Shown one piece after another: positions 46,201 through 57,330 of a stretch of DNA of 64,000 bases. Below the pieces are notes generated by a model, which was not told the DNA's origin, searched no databases, and saw only the letters and a list, made by a program, of their open reading frames with translations. Numbering within the stretch: position 1 is the first letter of the stretch; the number at the start of each line of letters is the position of its first letter. Source of the DNA: Rostratula benghalensis (taxonomy: Eukaryota > Chordata > Aves > Charadriiformes > Rostratulidae). The translations under genes and the position numbers were made by a program. The stretch spans positions 668,075-732,074 of the forward strand of contig VXAI01000161.1 in the NCBI GenBank assembly GCA_013399305.1, read 5' to 3'.

Positions 46201-49200
46201 CAGCTTCCATTTCACTGGTTCCATCTGCTGTATTCCCTTTATACCTGAAGAAATAATTTACAGGTTCCAAAGAATCAACATTATGAGTATAAATTGATGT
46301 GTATTAATATTATAGTCTCTGTACCCATCCCTGCAGAATGTGAGCCACCATCTTGAGAGTGACACTTATTTTTAAGTAGAAAAAAAAAACCTCAAGAACT
46401 GCATTTTTGTTTTGATATCCCTTCTCACTATCAGTATCTATCTCTTGTCTTTTCTCTGTTTCTCCTTCCCCCAAGCATAAGCTGTAACCTCACTACCTCA
46501 TAGGAAAGGACAACTTTTAAAAAATCTGGCCCAGGGATTTCAAGAGTGGAGGTATAAAGCTAAAAACTAAAACATGCTGTTTACCAGTTATGACTTTCTT
46601 TTGTTTTGATACTTATGTCAAAGTAGTGAACTTGTTTTTCCAAGTTTCTGTCAGAAACTATTGGTTGTGTGAGGTTTTCACAGAAGTTACAAGAGATTTT
46701 TCCGAAGAAATTTATACTACTTCTTCCTCATATTCCGATAACAATAATTTGTTCTGTAAAAAAAAAAAAAAAAAAAAAAAGAAGTATCTGCTTGACAGTA
46801 GGAGCTTGGCTGCTTCTTAAGAACTTTTCCCACGTTTGCATTGGTTTCATCTAGAACTCTACTGCAGGGTCACTTGAAATGAATCAATTCTAAAATATAT
46901 TGAAACATATTTATGACTCAAATAATAACAATAGCTTTTAAAAAATCTCCATGCGACTTCTGACCAGCTTTATTCCTGAATTCCCCACTTCTGAGCAGCT
47001 TTACTCTTGAACTCCCAGTAGAGTTATTTCTGCAGTAACTATTTCTAGAGTTTTGAAAATTCACCAGTAATCGGACAGGAAAGACAGAGGAGATAATGCC
47101 CTAATATAATTCTTTCTTCAATGGTTAATTTCAGTCAAAATACATACAACAGGAGTGAACAGCTTTATCAGTATCCTGGGAGAATGAGCTGCATTCATGC
47201 TACAGGATACAGACATTAAATATGATTTCAGGTTTCTTTCTGTTCTGGAATGGTAAAAAGCTGTGTGTGACACATGTAGCTCTTAAATCCAGGATTCATA
47301 TGCTGATTTGGGAAAAAAAAATAAAAAAAATAAAAAAAGAGAGAAAAAAAGGGTAAATAATGCTGGTTCATCATTAATTTATACTTGTTTGTCTACTTAG
47401 GGTTGAAATTCAGGAATGGTGTCAAAATTCTCTATCCACATCCATTTACATCCATTTTATTTAGTGGATGTCCCCTGAAAAGAGAATTTAGGCATGAACA
47501 CCTAAAGGAAAATCATGCTGTGGCACTGACTCACCTTACTCCAGTGTTGATACTGGTCCAGTTGATACTGGTCCAAATTTTATCGGTAACAGTCGATGTG
47601 GTGTGAATTGATCTTCAATTTACTCCATAGTTATTGAACAGTCTTCCTAAATGAAGCTTTTTTTTATATCATTCCATAATAGGTTAGTGAGACCGGTAGC
47701 CATCCTTCCTTGGTGTTTTCTCACAATATATTAGCACTTTCCACTTGTATTCTAGTATGTTTAGCAAATGAGGAACAGCAGTCCTATGATAATTTTATTG
47801 TAGCTATTGAACCTCATTAACTACAGGATAAGACCATAAAAAAAAAAAAAAAGGTGTAGCCTTTGTGAAAATGTGAAGATAAGTAATCTGAATAAATATT
47901 TTCACTACCTGAATGTTTGTGTTAGCCTTTTCAGCTGATCTGTAGAGAGAAGCCTGCAAAATCTGATATTTTCACCTTATACAGCATGGTGTTTTCCTGC
48001 TGTTGTATTTTCCTGGTAGAATGGAATTAATTACTATTGTGGGTTGTTTTTTTTCTACATCCATAGCTATGTTATCATGATTTCATATTTCGTGCTGGAT
48101 CCTAAGAGATATGACGGTTTAGAACAATGTTCTGTTTCATAATTATCCAGAAGTGAATACTGTGTATGTTGGCATGTTGAAATAAATTCACATATCCAGA
48201 AGTTAGGAGGGCCATATGTTTAGGTTTACTACTTAAAGGCACATCCTGATGGAATTTCTTACAGTTCTCCATTGTCTCAGAGGTCTGCTTTTATCGGTAG
48301 ATTAGACACAATACATTTAGCCTTGTCTCAGTGTATTCTCATTTTAACCTTCAGTCTGTTCTCCACACCTTCATTGTTTTCCCTCCCTTGAGTTTGCAAC
48401 AGGGGAGGTGCCCTGAGTTTGGAAAGAGATGGATCAGAGCTTTAGCACATGTACAGGCATAAAACATAAACATTGGTGGAGCTTGGGCACTGAGTACATA
48501 CACGGGTGAGTTAATGGGAAAGAACTCAGTGTTTAAAGGCTCAACATAGAAACCATTACTGGAGACTGCACTTTACAGTGCTTTTGGCAAATGTTTGGAT
48601 CTTCTGAGATAGGAGCAGCTGGGGAAGATGAATAAGAGTGTAGATTGCCTGAGACAGCAGAGTTTGGTTGTCATCATGAAGTTTCCTCTGCCTGTCAGGG
48701 GACACACAAGCAAAGCATAATGTCCATTCCCAGGTCTCCTCTCTGTCTCCACAAAACCTCTGCCACAATTATCCTTCCCCAGTATTTGCGTTTATTTATT
48801 TTTTTAATCTCAGAAGTATACTAGTACTGGTAAATATACTAGCTGCCATCACTGCATACCAGGGACAAAACCGTGTAGGTGTGCTAATTAGAAATCCAAG
48901 ACATTCTGACTGTTCCACAGCTGAAGTAAGACTTTCTCCCCACAGAATTAGCATTATTATTTAGTTAAGTAGAAGGGACATTTATTTGGACGTTGGTAGA
49001 TAAAGCCACTTTCATCAGAAGTGTACTGCAAGTGGGTTTAATGTAGTGCATGAACTGCATACTCAGTTTAGGGTTTGATGCAAGCTACAAAGAAAATAAA
49101 AGAACAAAGAAATTATTTAAGAGTTCAATGAATATCACCTCCTATTTATACCTCTAGCATGTCTTATATTGTGCTACAGGAAACAAAACATGCAGATTAT

Positions 49201-49319
49201 GAAATAAGAGTCTCTGAATAGTTCATACCATGCAAAATATTAAATTTCATAAATATAAGCATAGAACTCAAAGGCAAAAATTAAAAGAACATCTTTCCTA
49301 TTCCCTTCCTCATGCTGAG
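43271..49319. other. Repeat-poor, gene-free stretch (about 6 kb)
   Basis: No CR1 or LTR recognised. It contains homopolymer runs (A16 near 44096-44111, A23 at 46758-46780, A13-14 near 47837), an A-rich patch (47309-47350), an 8-bp stem hairpin (45903-45921), a 15-bp duplication TTGATACTGGTCCAG (47547-47561, repeated at 47562-47575) and overlapping ATTTCATATAAATAT words (43975-44025). Frames are short and lack motifs. Confidence 0.45.
46758..46780. repeat. A23 homopolymer
   Basis: Twenty-three consecutive adenines; no recognised retrocopy upstream. Confidence 0.9.
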
Positions 49320-49575
49320 CTTCACTGCCTCACTCTCGACTTCTCTACCTGACGCTCAGTGGCTCAGGAGGGTTGAGCAGAAGAGATAAGGATCAGTACG
49401 AAATCGTTTCTCTCTATGCCTCCATCTCCCTTACCCGTTTCCTCTGCTCCACCACAGGTTCTCCATGGGCTGCAGGGGGAATACCTGGCTCAGGTCTCTT
49501 CTCTGCACCTCTTCTTCCTTGGAACATCACCCTGGAGTAGCCCCCTCACCGCCAGCACCTTGCCACAGGTAGATC
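49320..49575 (-). mobile_element. Probable avian ERV LTR fragment
   Basis: A GC-richer block in AT-rich surroundings. Read on the minus strand, AGGTATTCCCCCTGCAGCC followed by CATGGAGAACCTGTGGTGG resembles the CCCCTGCAGCC...CCCATGGAGG block of the LTR at 54.6-55.6 kb, and the order of neighbouring words (GCTACTCCAGG, GAAGAAGAGGTGC) is compatible. Divergence is high and the ends are approximate. Confidence 0.5.
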
Positions 49576-52439
49576 ATAAACCTTATTTTAAATTAAGTAA
49601 ATACGAATATCATTCCTGAATCATAATCAGGTACCTCATGGATAGGAATAAATGAATGTGTAATGGCTTTTTTTAAAGAAAGCTATAAGCTTTTAACTGA
49701 GAAATATCTTAAAAATGTCTACTATACTTTATGTAGTGCTGCATGAAGTATAGAGGCCTTTCAACTACAATATAATATTTAAAAGATTTTCAAATTTAAA
49801 AGTTATTTCTTGAGAAAAATAGTCATATTTCAAGACATAAATTATTTGTAAAGTAGGATGAAATTTCAGGCATAGAGACAAAAGTGTAAAACATGCTCAT
49901 ACTCTGAAGTTTCCTTTCTCAGAAGGAGCCAAATTGCCATTATCTTCCCCCTAGTAGCTTGGAACAAAGTCAAAACAGGGAGATGTTCACCATATCCCAC
50001 TCCAAGTTCCCCTTTCCCCCATAAAGAATTCACTTTACTGTGTACGTCGTGTCCAAAATAAAACACTGAGTTGTCATATGATAGATGAAAGTGTTTTGAA
50101 GCCACAGACAAAGTATTTTCAAAGTCCTTTGTGACTGGTTAAGTAGGCAATAGCTCTTTTCGAGCTAATCAAAAAAGAAGGGACAAAGAAAGCATTTTTT
50201 TTTCCCAAAGGTAAGTGTCTACCTGTAGCTCCAAATAGGGCCCATGAGATCATAGGTTCTGCTACAAAGCACTCGTTGGGATTTAGTTGCCTAACTGTTC
50301 TACAGAAAATCAAAGGTTGGCTCAGTTCATTACCTTCAAACGAAAAAAGAATAAAAAATAAGAAAAAAAGAGAGACTGCATGAGAGGATTTGAGCTAAGA
50401 ATTAGAGTGCTTGTGTAAAAACAGGGAAATCTGTCTCCTGTGTCTTGTCAGCCTACAGCTTCCTTCCCATCTGGGACACTCCTATGGTTGCCCACACGCA
50501 TGGACATGTCCTCTGGGCTTCTCTTTAAACTATTTTTGCTATTTGCCCTTTCAAGAATGGAGACCCTGTGAGAATCCCTTGTCACAACAGGCCGTGGTTG
50601 TGCAAGTTGAATATTTCCAGTACTAGTGCAGATTTAGAGACTTTTGGTGGTATTTGTACTTTTAATATGGAAGAAATTAGCTACTTTTCTTATCTATTTC
50701 TAATAAGACTATCAAACATAGGTTGTTAGATTTTCTTTTCAGAGATAGAGATAACTTTGGATTTTCTTGTGTAATGTTATTGGATACTAGCTGTAAAGAG
50801 GTATCAAACCAAACATAATGCGTAGTTGCCAAATTACAGCAAAACAGAAAAGTTCTTAAAATGTTGTTTTAGGAACCTAGTGACTGTCTTTCCTGGTAGA
50901 CAGCAGTAGTACAGAGACATTCATTCAGTGCAAATGATCTTCAGCACACATCAATATTCCTTAAAAATTACCTGAAAGAGAGTCAATATAATAAAAAAAA
51001 GAAAGAGCTGCACACCTAGCTGAGGAATGTGGTGTCTAAAGCAGAATAGCCCAAGAAAGACAGAGAAAGAACATGGACATTTATTATTATTATTAATTAA
51101 TAATTGAGTCATATTTGAAACTGTAAAGAAGTGTATCTTCTGTATTTTACTTATACATTTGCACCCACTCAAATTATGCCCTTATGAAAATAAGCATTCC
51201 TATCTCTAATATTTAAGCAGTAAGTGCTGGAAGGCCAGAATAAGGCTAGAACTTTCTCTTTCTGTTTACCTACAGAGTGTGGTTCCCACTTAGGACACTT
51301 CATAAATAAATAATGATTTTGTTAAATATTGATATTTTCAGTTGCTTGTTCAAAACCGTGACTAGTAAATGTGGCAGGAGGTTTTCACTGTCCTTAAGGG
51401 GCTGCACTGCTGGGATGCATTACTCTTGACATTCCTCTGTCTAATTATTTTCTGGAAATGTACGCAAGCAGCCCAAATATTTTGGTTTGGGTTTTTAATC
51501 AGTAGAGTTTTTAAATATTTCAACCTACAAGTTTTAATTTCTTAGCTGACATGTTTGATAGAGTATGTCACCCCAGATTCCAATGGTGTGATATAATACA
51601 CAAAGTGATAAGGTAAGAGGTAGTTGATATAATATTTCTTTCCATCCCAAACAATTGTTACCATCTCAGGTGATATCAGATATCATTTTATGAAATGCCT
51701 TTGAAGTTCCATATGACAGTGAATTTGAACAGCAAATGTCAAACAGATGCACTTTTACATTGTGCAGAATACATGTAAAATGTGATTTCTAAATATAATC
51801 TTTCAAAGGTGAGGAAACAAAAATAACCACATTAGCATAACACATCAGTAAAATACCCTTTTCAGGCTAAGTATTTCATAGCTGTGTACATTTAACACTG
51901 GCAAAACTTATGTGTAAGAGCTAAACAGTTAACAAAAAAAATGGGCAACGAGAAGACTTATGAAATGCCTACTAATCCCATGAAAGGTAACTTGAGATCT
52001 TTACAGGTAAGACTAATTTTAGTATCTGTCACAGAAATTACATTTATTTCCTTTTTTCTGATATCCCTAGAAAAAAAAATTATAATTACAATAATTATGT
52101 TAAATATAGTATGCATAATAAAACACAGGAAAATATTAATTTCTATTTTAAGAAAGGAAAAATCCATAGTGAATGCTAAAATAAATCAAATAAATCCTGT
52201 TTAATTTTTTACTTGATTGTCTTTAGTGACTGTGATTAGTTAGACTGGAGGGCCCTCTTCCTTACTTGAAAATATTACTGCCAATCTGCAATTACTGAGT
52301 TCTTGTGTTTGGTGTTCTGTATTTGTCAAGTACTATGTATTTTTTTCTGTAGGTTTGTATTTTAGATTTGAGAGCATTCAGGAATGATGTGTGCACTCTC
52401 AAGACATGTTTAAGTTTAATAACTTTTTAAGTTTAATGA
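49576..52439. other. Unassigned AT-rich stretch
   Basis: About 2.9 kb without recognised transposon or exon. Short frames (60-87 codons) have no motif. Confidence 0.45.
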
Positions 52440-53321
52440 CTTTATCAATGATCTGCTTGAAGGCATTGAGTACACCCTCAGTAAGTCTGCAGATGACACC
52501 AAGTTGGGTGGGAACGTTGATCTGCTTGAGTAGGAAAATTCTACTGAGGGATTGATGGGCTGAGGCTAATGGTATGAGGTTCAACAAGGTAAAGTGCTAG
52601 GTCCTGCAGCTGGGTCACAACAACTCCATGCAGCCCTACAGGCTTGGGAAGAGTGGCTGGAGCTGCCTGGCAGAAAAGGACCTGAGTGTTGGTCAACTGT
52701 CAGCTGAATATGAGCCAGCAGTGTGCCCAGGTGGTCAAGAAGGCCAACAGCATCCTGGCCTGGATCAAGAACACTGTAGCCAGCAGAAGTAGGGAAATTA
52801 TCATCCTCCTGTACTGGCCACTGGTGAGGCCCTACCTCAAGTAGTGTCCCATTTTGGGCCTCTCCCTACAAGAAAGACATTGAGGTGTTGGAGAGGGTCA
52901 AGAGAAGGGGAACTCAGCTGTCGAGGGGTCTAGAGAGCAAGTCTTATGCGGAAAAGCTGAGGGAGCTGGGGGTGTTCAGCCTGGAGAAAAGGAGGCTGAG
53001 GGGAGACCTTATGGCTCTCTACAACTCCCTGAACGGAGAGTTTAGCGAGGGTAAGTCAGTCTCTTCTCCCATGGAACATGTGATAAAGACAAGAGGAAAT
53101 GTCCTTGAGTTGCACCAGAGGAGGTTTAGGATGGATATTAGGAAAAATTTCTTCACTTAAATGGTTATTAATCAATGGAAGAGGCTGCCCAGGGAAGTGG
53201 CTGAAGATGAGTGGATGTGGTGCTCAGGGACATGGTTTAGTGGTGGACTTGGCAGTTCTATGTTAACTGTGTATTCAATGATCTTAAAGGTCTTTTCCTG
53301 TCTCAACATTTCTATAATTCT
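52440..53321 (+). mobile_element. CR1 retrotransposon, about 0.9 kb, retaining RT catalytic-motif region
   Basis: Plus-strand CR1. Broken translation begins [12 protein letters not shown] (TTTATCAATGATCTGC), then SADDTKLGG at about 52480-52510. This corresponds to the RT Y/FADD catalytic box with the aromatic residue replaced by Ser. It continues through LNMSQQ-like, [13 protein letters not shown] and RPYL-like blocks to GDLMALYNSL and HQRRFRMDIRKNFF, with several stops. The 3' UTR is decayed but ends ATTTCTATAATTC. Same subfamily as 25852-26953; here GTGTCC at 52844-52849 is uninterrupted. Confidence 0.95.
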
Positions 53322-54599
53322 ACTTCTCCATAAATAGATTTTAATGTAAAGTATTCCCTTTTAAAGGTTTTGACAAATAAGTATCCCTTCATCTTGCAGT
53401 TTTCTTTAGTTATAGCATAATCGCAGTGTTTAGATGGCACAAAGAAGTAACAGCTAGCTGAAAAACTGAGTAGATACATCAATCTCTAGAACAGGACAGA
53501 AATCTGGATGAATAAATTTCATAAATTGCCATTGTTCAAAGCTGGTTTCACCACAGGTTAAGTACTGCAACCATTTTGTCTTTACGGTATTAATTTTTGT
53601 ATTGCTATCTCTTCATGATAATATGAATTTCAATCCCAATCCTTTCATTTCAGCAGTATTGTGATATTTTATTGTCATAGCTGTTTTGTCATGAGTTACG
53701 ATCCTAATTGGCCAAATAGTGTATCTGTAGACCAATTGTGTATTTGTAAGGTTCAAGCTATTACTAACTGTAGTATGTAATGATTATCTATTTATCAAAT
53801 TGCATATAATTATTATGTAGCTAATATATTTAATTTTCATAAATGATAAATGTAGAAAAAATTGTTAAGTCATTTATCATTTAGTACCTAGTAAATCAAT
53901 AACCTTGGGTAATGCAAAGCAAAAAAACCCCAAATTTGTGGAAGAGTAGGATAATAACAGCTTTGCTTAGATTAAAGAGCTACACATTTTAAATGGATTT
54001 TGATGCTTGATGATATTTTGCACAGGGTATATGCTCTTTAATTCCTCTGTTTTCTGTAAAACACTAACTATTTCTAAGTTTCAGTTCCTTATTCCGGCTT
54101 TTAAATATCCTGAGATCTTCAGTGTCTCCTTACCTTCAGTTCTGAAATAATCCAAAGTCCGTCTTGCTGCCAAGACTATTCATGCATTTTATATTAATAG
54201 TCAGTGAACAAAGCCAAAAATGACCCTGGGACTCCCTAGACTGATGAATATTTAACTATGTTAAATAAAAAAGTGAAACAGCTTCAGCAGGATGGATTTG
54301 CTTTTGCTTACAGAAAATAAAATTAATAAGGAAAAAATAGAGAAAGTGCCAATATTAATGGCAGCTGGAGTTAAGACAGTGACAGCCAAAAAACTACACC
54401 CAATGGAGCTATGAGACAGACTGCTGGGAGAAGAACAACTCATAAAAGCATATATTAAATTGCAAGTATGCGGTACAACAAAGTGGAGGATGTTGACATA
54501 ATCAGTCATTGTAGGCCTAACGGAAGCCTGAACATCACAGTTAGCAAAATATCATGCATGAAAAACAACATTAAAGTGTATGTTTGGCATACTGTTTTT
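53322..54599. other. Unassigned AT-rich stretch
   Basis: No recognised element or exon before the LTR sequence near 54600. Confidence 0.45.
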
Positions 54600-55560
54600 T
54601 CAGGGGAAGGTTTTAGTAGGAGGGGAGACTACGGGGTGTAGGGGGGGGCGCTTCCACGAGAAGCTGCCAGAGGCTTCCCTTGTGTCCCATAGCTCCAAGA
54701 TGGATCCACTGCTGGCCAAGGCTGAGCCCATGAGCAAAAAAAGGCAGTGTCTCTGGGATAATATAAGGAAAAAAAACAACCCAAAAGTTGCCCAGCAGCA
54801 ATCAAGATATAGAAGTAAGAGAAATGACTACGTAGCGGCCAAGGTCTGTGAAGAAGGAGGTACTCTAGGCACCAGAACAAAGATTCCCCTGCAGCCTGTC
54901 TTAAATACCACGGTGAGGCATGTAGTCCCCCTGAAGCCCATGGAGGTTAATGGGCTTGATGGGACCAGATACCCACCTGCAGCCTGTGGAGGAGACCATG
55001 CCAGAGCAGGTGGATGCCTGAAGGAGTCTGTGACCCTGTGGGAAGCTCATGGTGCATCAGGGTCCTGGCAGGACCTGTGGAGAGAGGACCCTATTCTGGA
55101 GCAGGTTTGCTGGCAGGATTTGTGGCCCTGTGGGGGATCCACGCTGGAGCAGTCTGTTCCTGAAGGACTGCACCTCATTGAAAGGACCCACACTGGAGCA
55201 GTGAGTCCTGTGGTTATTAGGACTCACTTTGGAAAAGTTCTTTCTTGGAGAACTGGCTCTTGTGGGTGGGACCCCACAGTGGAATAGGGGAAGAGAGTGA
55301 GAAGTCTTCCCCATGAAGCAGAAGGAGCAGCAGAGACAATATGTGAAGAAGTGTCCACAACCCAATTTCCCAGTCCCCCTGCACCACTGAGGGGAAGATG
55401 TAGAGAAAACTGGGATTGAAGTTGAGCCAGGAGGAAGGGAAGGGTGGGGGGAAGGGCTTTTTTAAGGTTTACTTTTTATTTATCATAATCCTTCTCTGAT
55501 TTGTTCAGTAATAAATTAAGACAGCCTTGATGCTGTTTGAGCATTGCTCTGCTTGTAGCA
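54600..55560 (+). mobile_element. Degenerate avian ERV LTR (about 0.95 kb)
   Basis: It matches in order an LTR family I recognise from bird genomes: GATGGATCCACTGCTGGCC and AAGGCTGAGCCCATGAGC, a TGGGATAATATAAGG block, GATTCCCCTGCAGCCTGTC, then diverged repeats of a GGACCCA(C)..CTGGAGCAG word between about 55080 and 55285. The 3' part has CAGCAGAGACAATATGTG, CCCAGTCCCCCTGCACCACT and an AATAAA at 55510-55515. A 235-codon frame (54580-55287) lies inside it and translates these repeats; it has no gag, pol or env motif. Neither exact LTR end nor target duplication was found. The following 100 bp may include more of the element. Confidence 0.75.
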
Positions 55561-56755
55561 CTGCTACACCTTTCCAGCTAAAAATAAAAAGCACAGCACC
55601 ACGGGGGCTGCCAGAAGAAAAAGTGAAGAGAAAGTTAAGAGAAAGTTAACTCCATCCCAGCCAGATCCAATGCAGTCAGGAATTCAAAACCGTTTTTTGG
55701 GGGGGTATCTCTGATAGCTCTTTGCAGGTTTTCTAGGATGAGTTTGCATGAAAAATAGTGAATAAATCTTATTGGTAAATATATTATTCTGGAGGGCAAA
55801 GCAAATTCTATTGGCAGTAAAACAGTTCAGACATTTCTGTATTTAATATCTGTCTTGATTCTTCATCATTTTGTGAATAAGTTATTAAGACTGATGTACT
55901 TTTTGGATGACTATTTGGGAACAAAAAGAGATTTAGAATATGGTCATTGGGCTGGGTGATCCTGTGATAAGGAAAACAAATAGATATTTTTTTCAAAAGG
56001 GCAAATTTTGAGGACAGTAACTTAGGAGAAAATTACAATTTCTTTAAGTTGGATTACTAATAACTATTCTGAATGTGGTGGAAAAAATGTAAAGAGATCT
56101 AAAGATCCAGTGCATAAAGAGACTGGTACACGAAGAAAGCTTTGTCTGACAGGTCAGTAAATAAAGAGAAAATAAGAACCACCAAATGTCAAGCTAATTT
56201 AGTCCTTGCAAGGTATGTCCAAACAGGTAGCAAAAGATTCTTCAGTTCTAAAGACAAAAAAGAGATGAGTAAGGCCATTTAGACTGAGGACTGAAATTAA
56301 GCAGAATTTTAGTAAAATCAAATCAACGTTTAGCCCTCTTTTGTAAAAGTGAGTGGTGGAAAATTGAATAACACTCGTTCTGAAGATGCATCCAGTTCAG
56401 CTCATAGTGATGTTGTCCTTTATTACTTAATAAACTTTGGAATGAGGTAGCTCAAATTCTGAGATTAGTGTCAGACAATATCAGTATCTTCATTAATCCA
56501 TACAGCATTTTCAGGTATTTTAGGAGATTGCTAGTTCATTTGCAACTTCTGAATATTCTGAATATATATATTAATATACAAATTTTATTTAAATAACTGT
56601 ATAGAAGTGTATTTAATCTATCATGACAACTTTAAGCATTCCTGTAAGAAAAATAGATATTTGACGCAAGATCTCCAAATCTCTTGATCTCTAAATCCAG
56701 ACATATAAAATTCACGTTGTTACTAAAAATATTTGTGATATGGATTTTGTAGTCT
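55561..56755. other. Unassigned stretch
   Basis: The first 120 bp may be the rest of the LTR or its flank (CACCACGGGGGCTGCCAG). The remainder is AT-rich with no recognised element. Confidence 0.4.
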
Positions 56756-57098
56756 TTCACAGAATCACAGAATGCCATGGGGTTGGAAGGAACCTCTGGA
56801 GATTATCACCTACTCCAACCCCCCTGCCAAAGCAGGTCCATTCACAGCAGGTTGCACAGGAACGTGCCCAGGCTGTTTTGGAATGTCTCTAGAGATGGAG
56901 ACTACACCACCTCTCTGGGCAGCCCCTTCTAGGGCTCTGACAACCTTGGATGAAAGAAGTTCCTCCTCATGTTGAGATGGAACATCTGTTCAATTCTGTG
57001 CCCATTCCCTCTTGTCCTATCACTGGACACCACCAAAAAAACCACTGGCCCCATCCTCATCCCCCTAACACCCACCCTTTTAGTAGTAAGGTGTGGAT
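56756..57098 (-). mobile_element. CR1 retrotransposon, 3'-end fragment
   Basis: Minus-strand CR1: CACAGAATCACAGAATGCCA, GGTTGGAAGGAACCTCTGG, CAGGTTGCACAGGAACGTGC, ACCACCTCTCTGGGCAGCC, CCTCTTGTCCTATCACTGG, through CCCCATCCTCATCCCCC and ACACCCACCC. About 340 bp with frameshifts; minus translation shows FHLNMRRNFF. Confidence 0.95.
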
Positions 57099-57264
57099 CA
57101 AAACAATTGTCTTTTGTGGGTGTCAAATTTCTCCTAGTGCTGGCTCCAGCACTCTCAAGGGCATTAATTAAATAAGGAATTTACTAGCCACAGTGAGAAA
57201 AATGTCAGTATAAAAAGATTTACCTCTTCACTTGGCATCAAATTCTGGATTTTTTTACGCCATT

Positions 57265-57330
57265 TTTATGCCCATACTCAGGTGGGGCCTCACCAGAGCA
57301 GAGAAGTAGTTGTGGTCCTGCTCCACGTAT
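57265..57330 (-). mobile_element. Short CR1 fragment, probably part of the 56.8-kb copy
   Basis: ATACTCAGGTGGGGCCTCAC, then CAGAGCAGAGAAGTAG is the inverted CR1 ORF2 block found upstream of the 3' end. It lies about 170 bp beyond the preceding fragment in the same orientation and in the correct order. The intervening sequence is decayed or replaced. Confidence 0.7.

Noticed and set aside
54580..55287. 235-codon plus-strand frame as a possible gene
   Set aside because: Lies in degenerate avian LTR sequence; no known protein motif and periodic repeat-derived composition.
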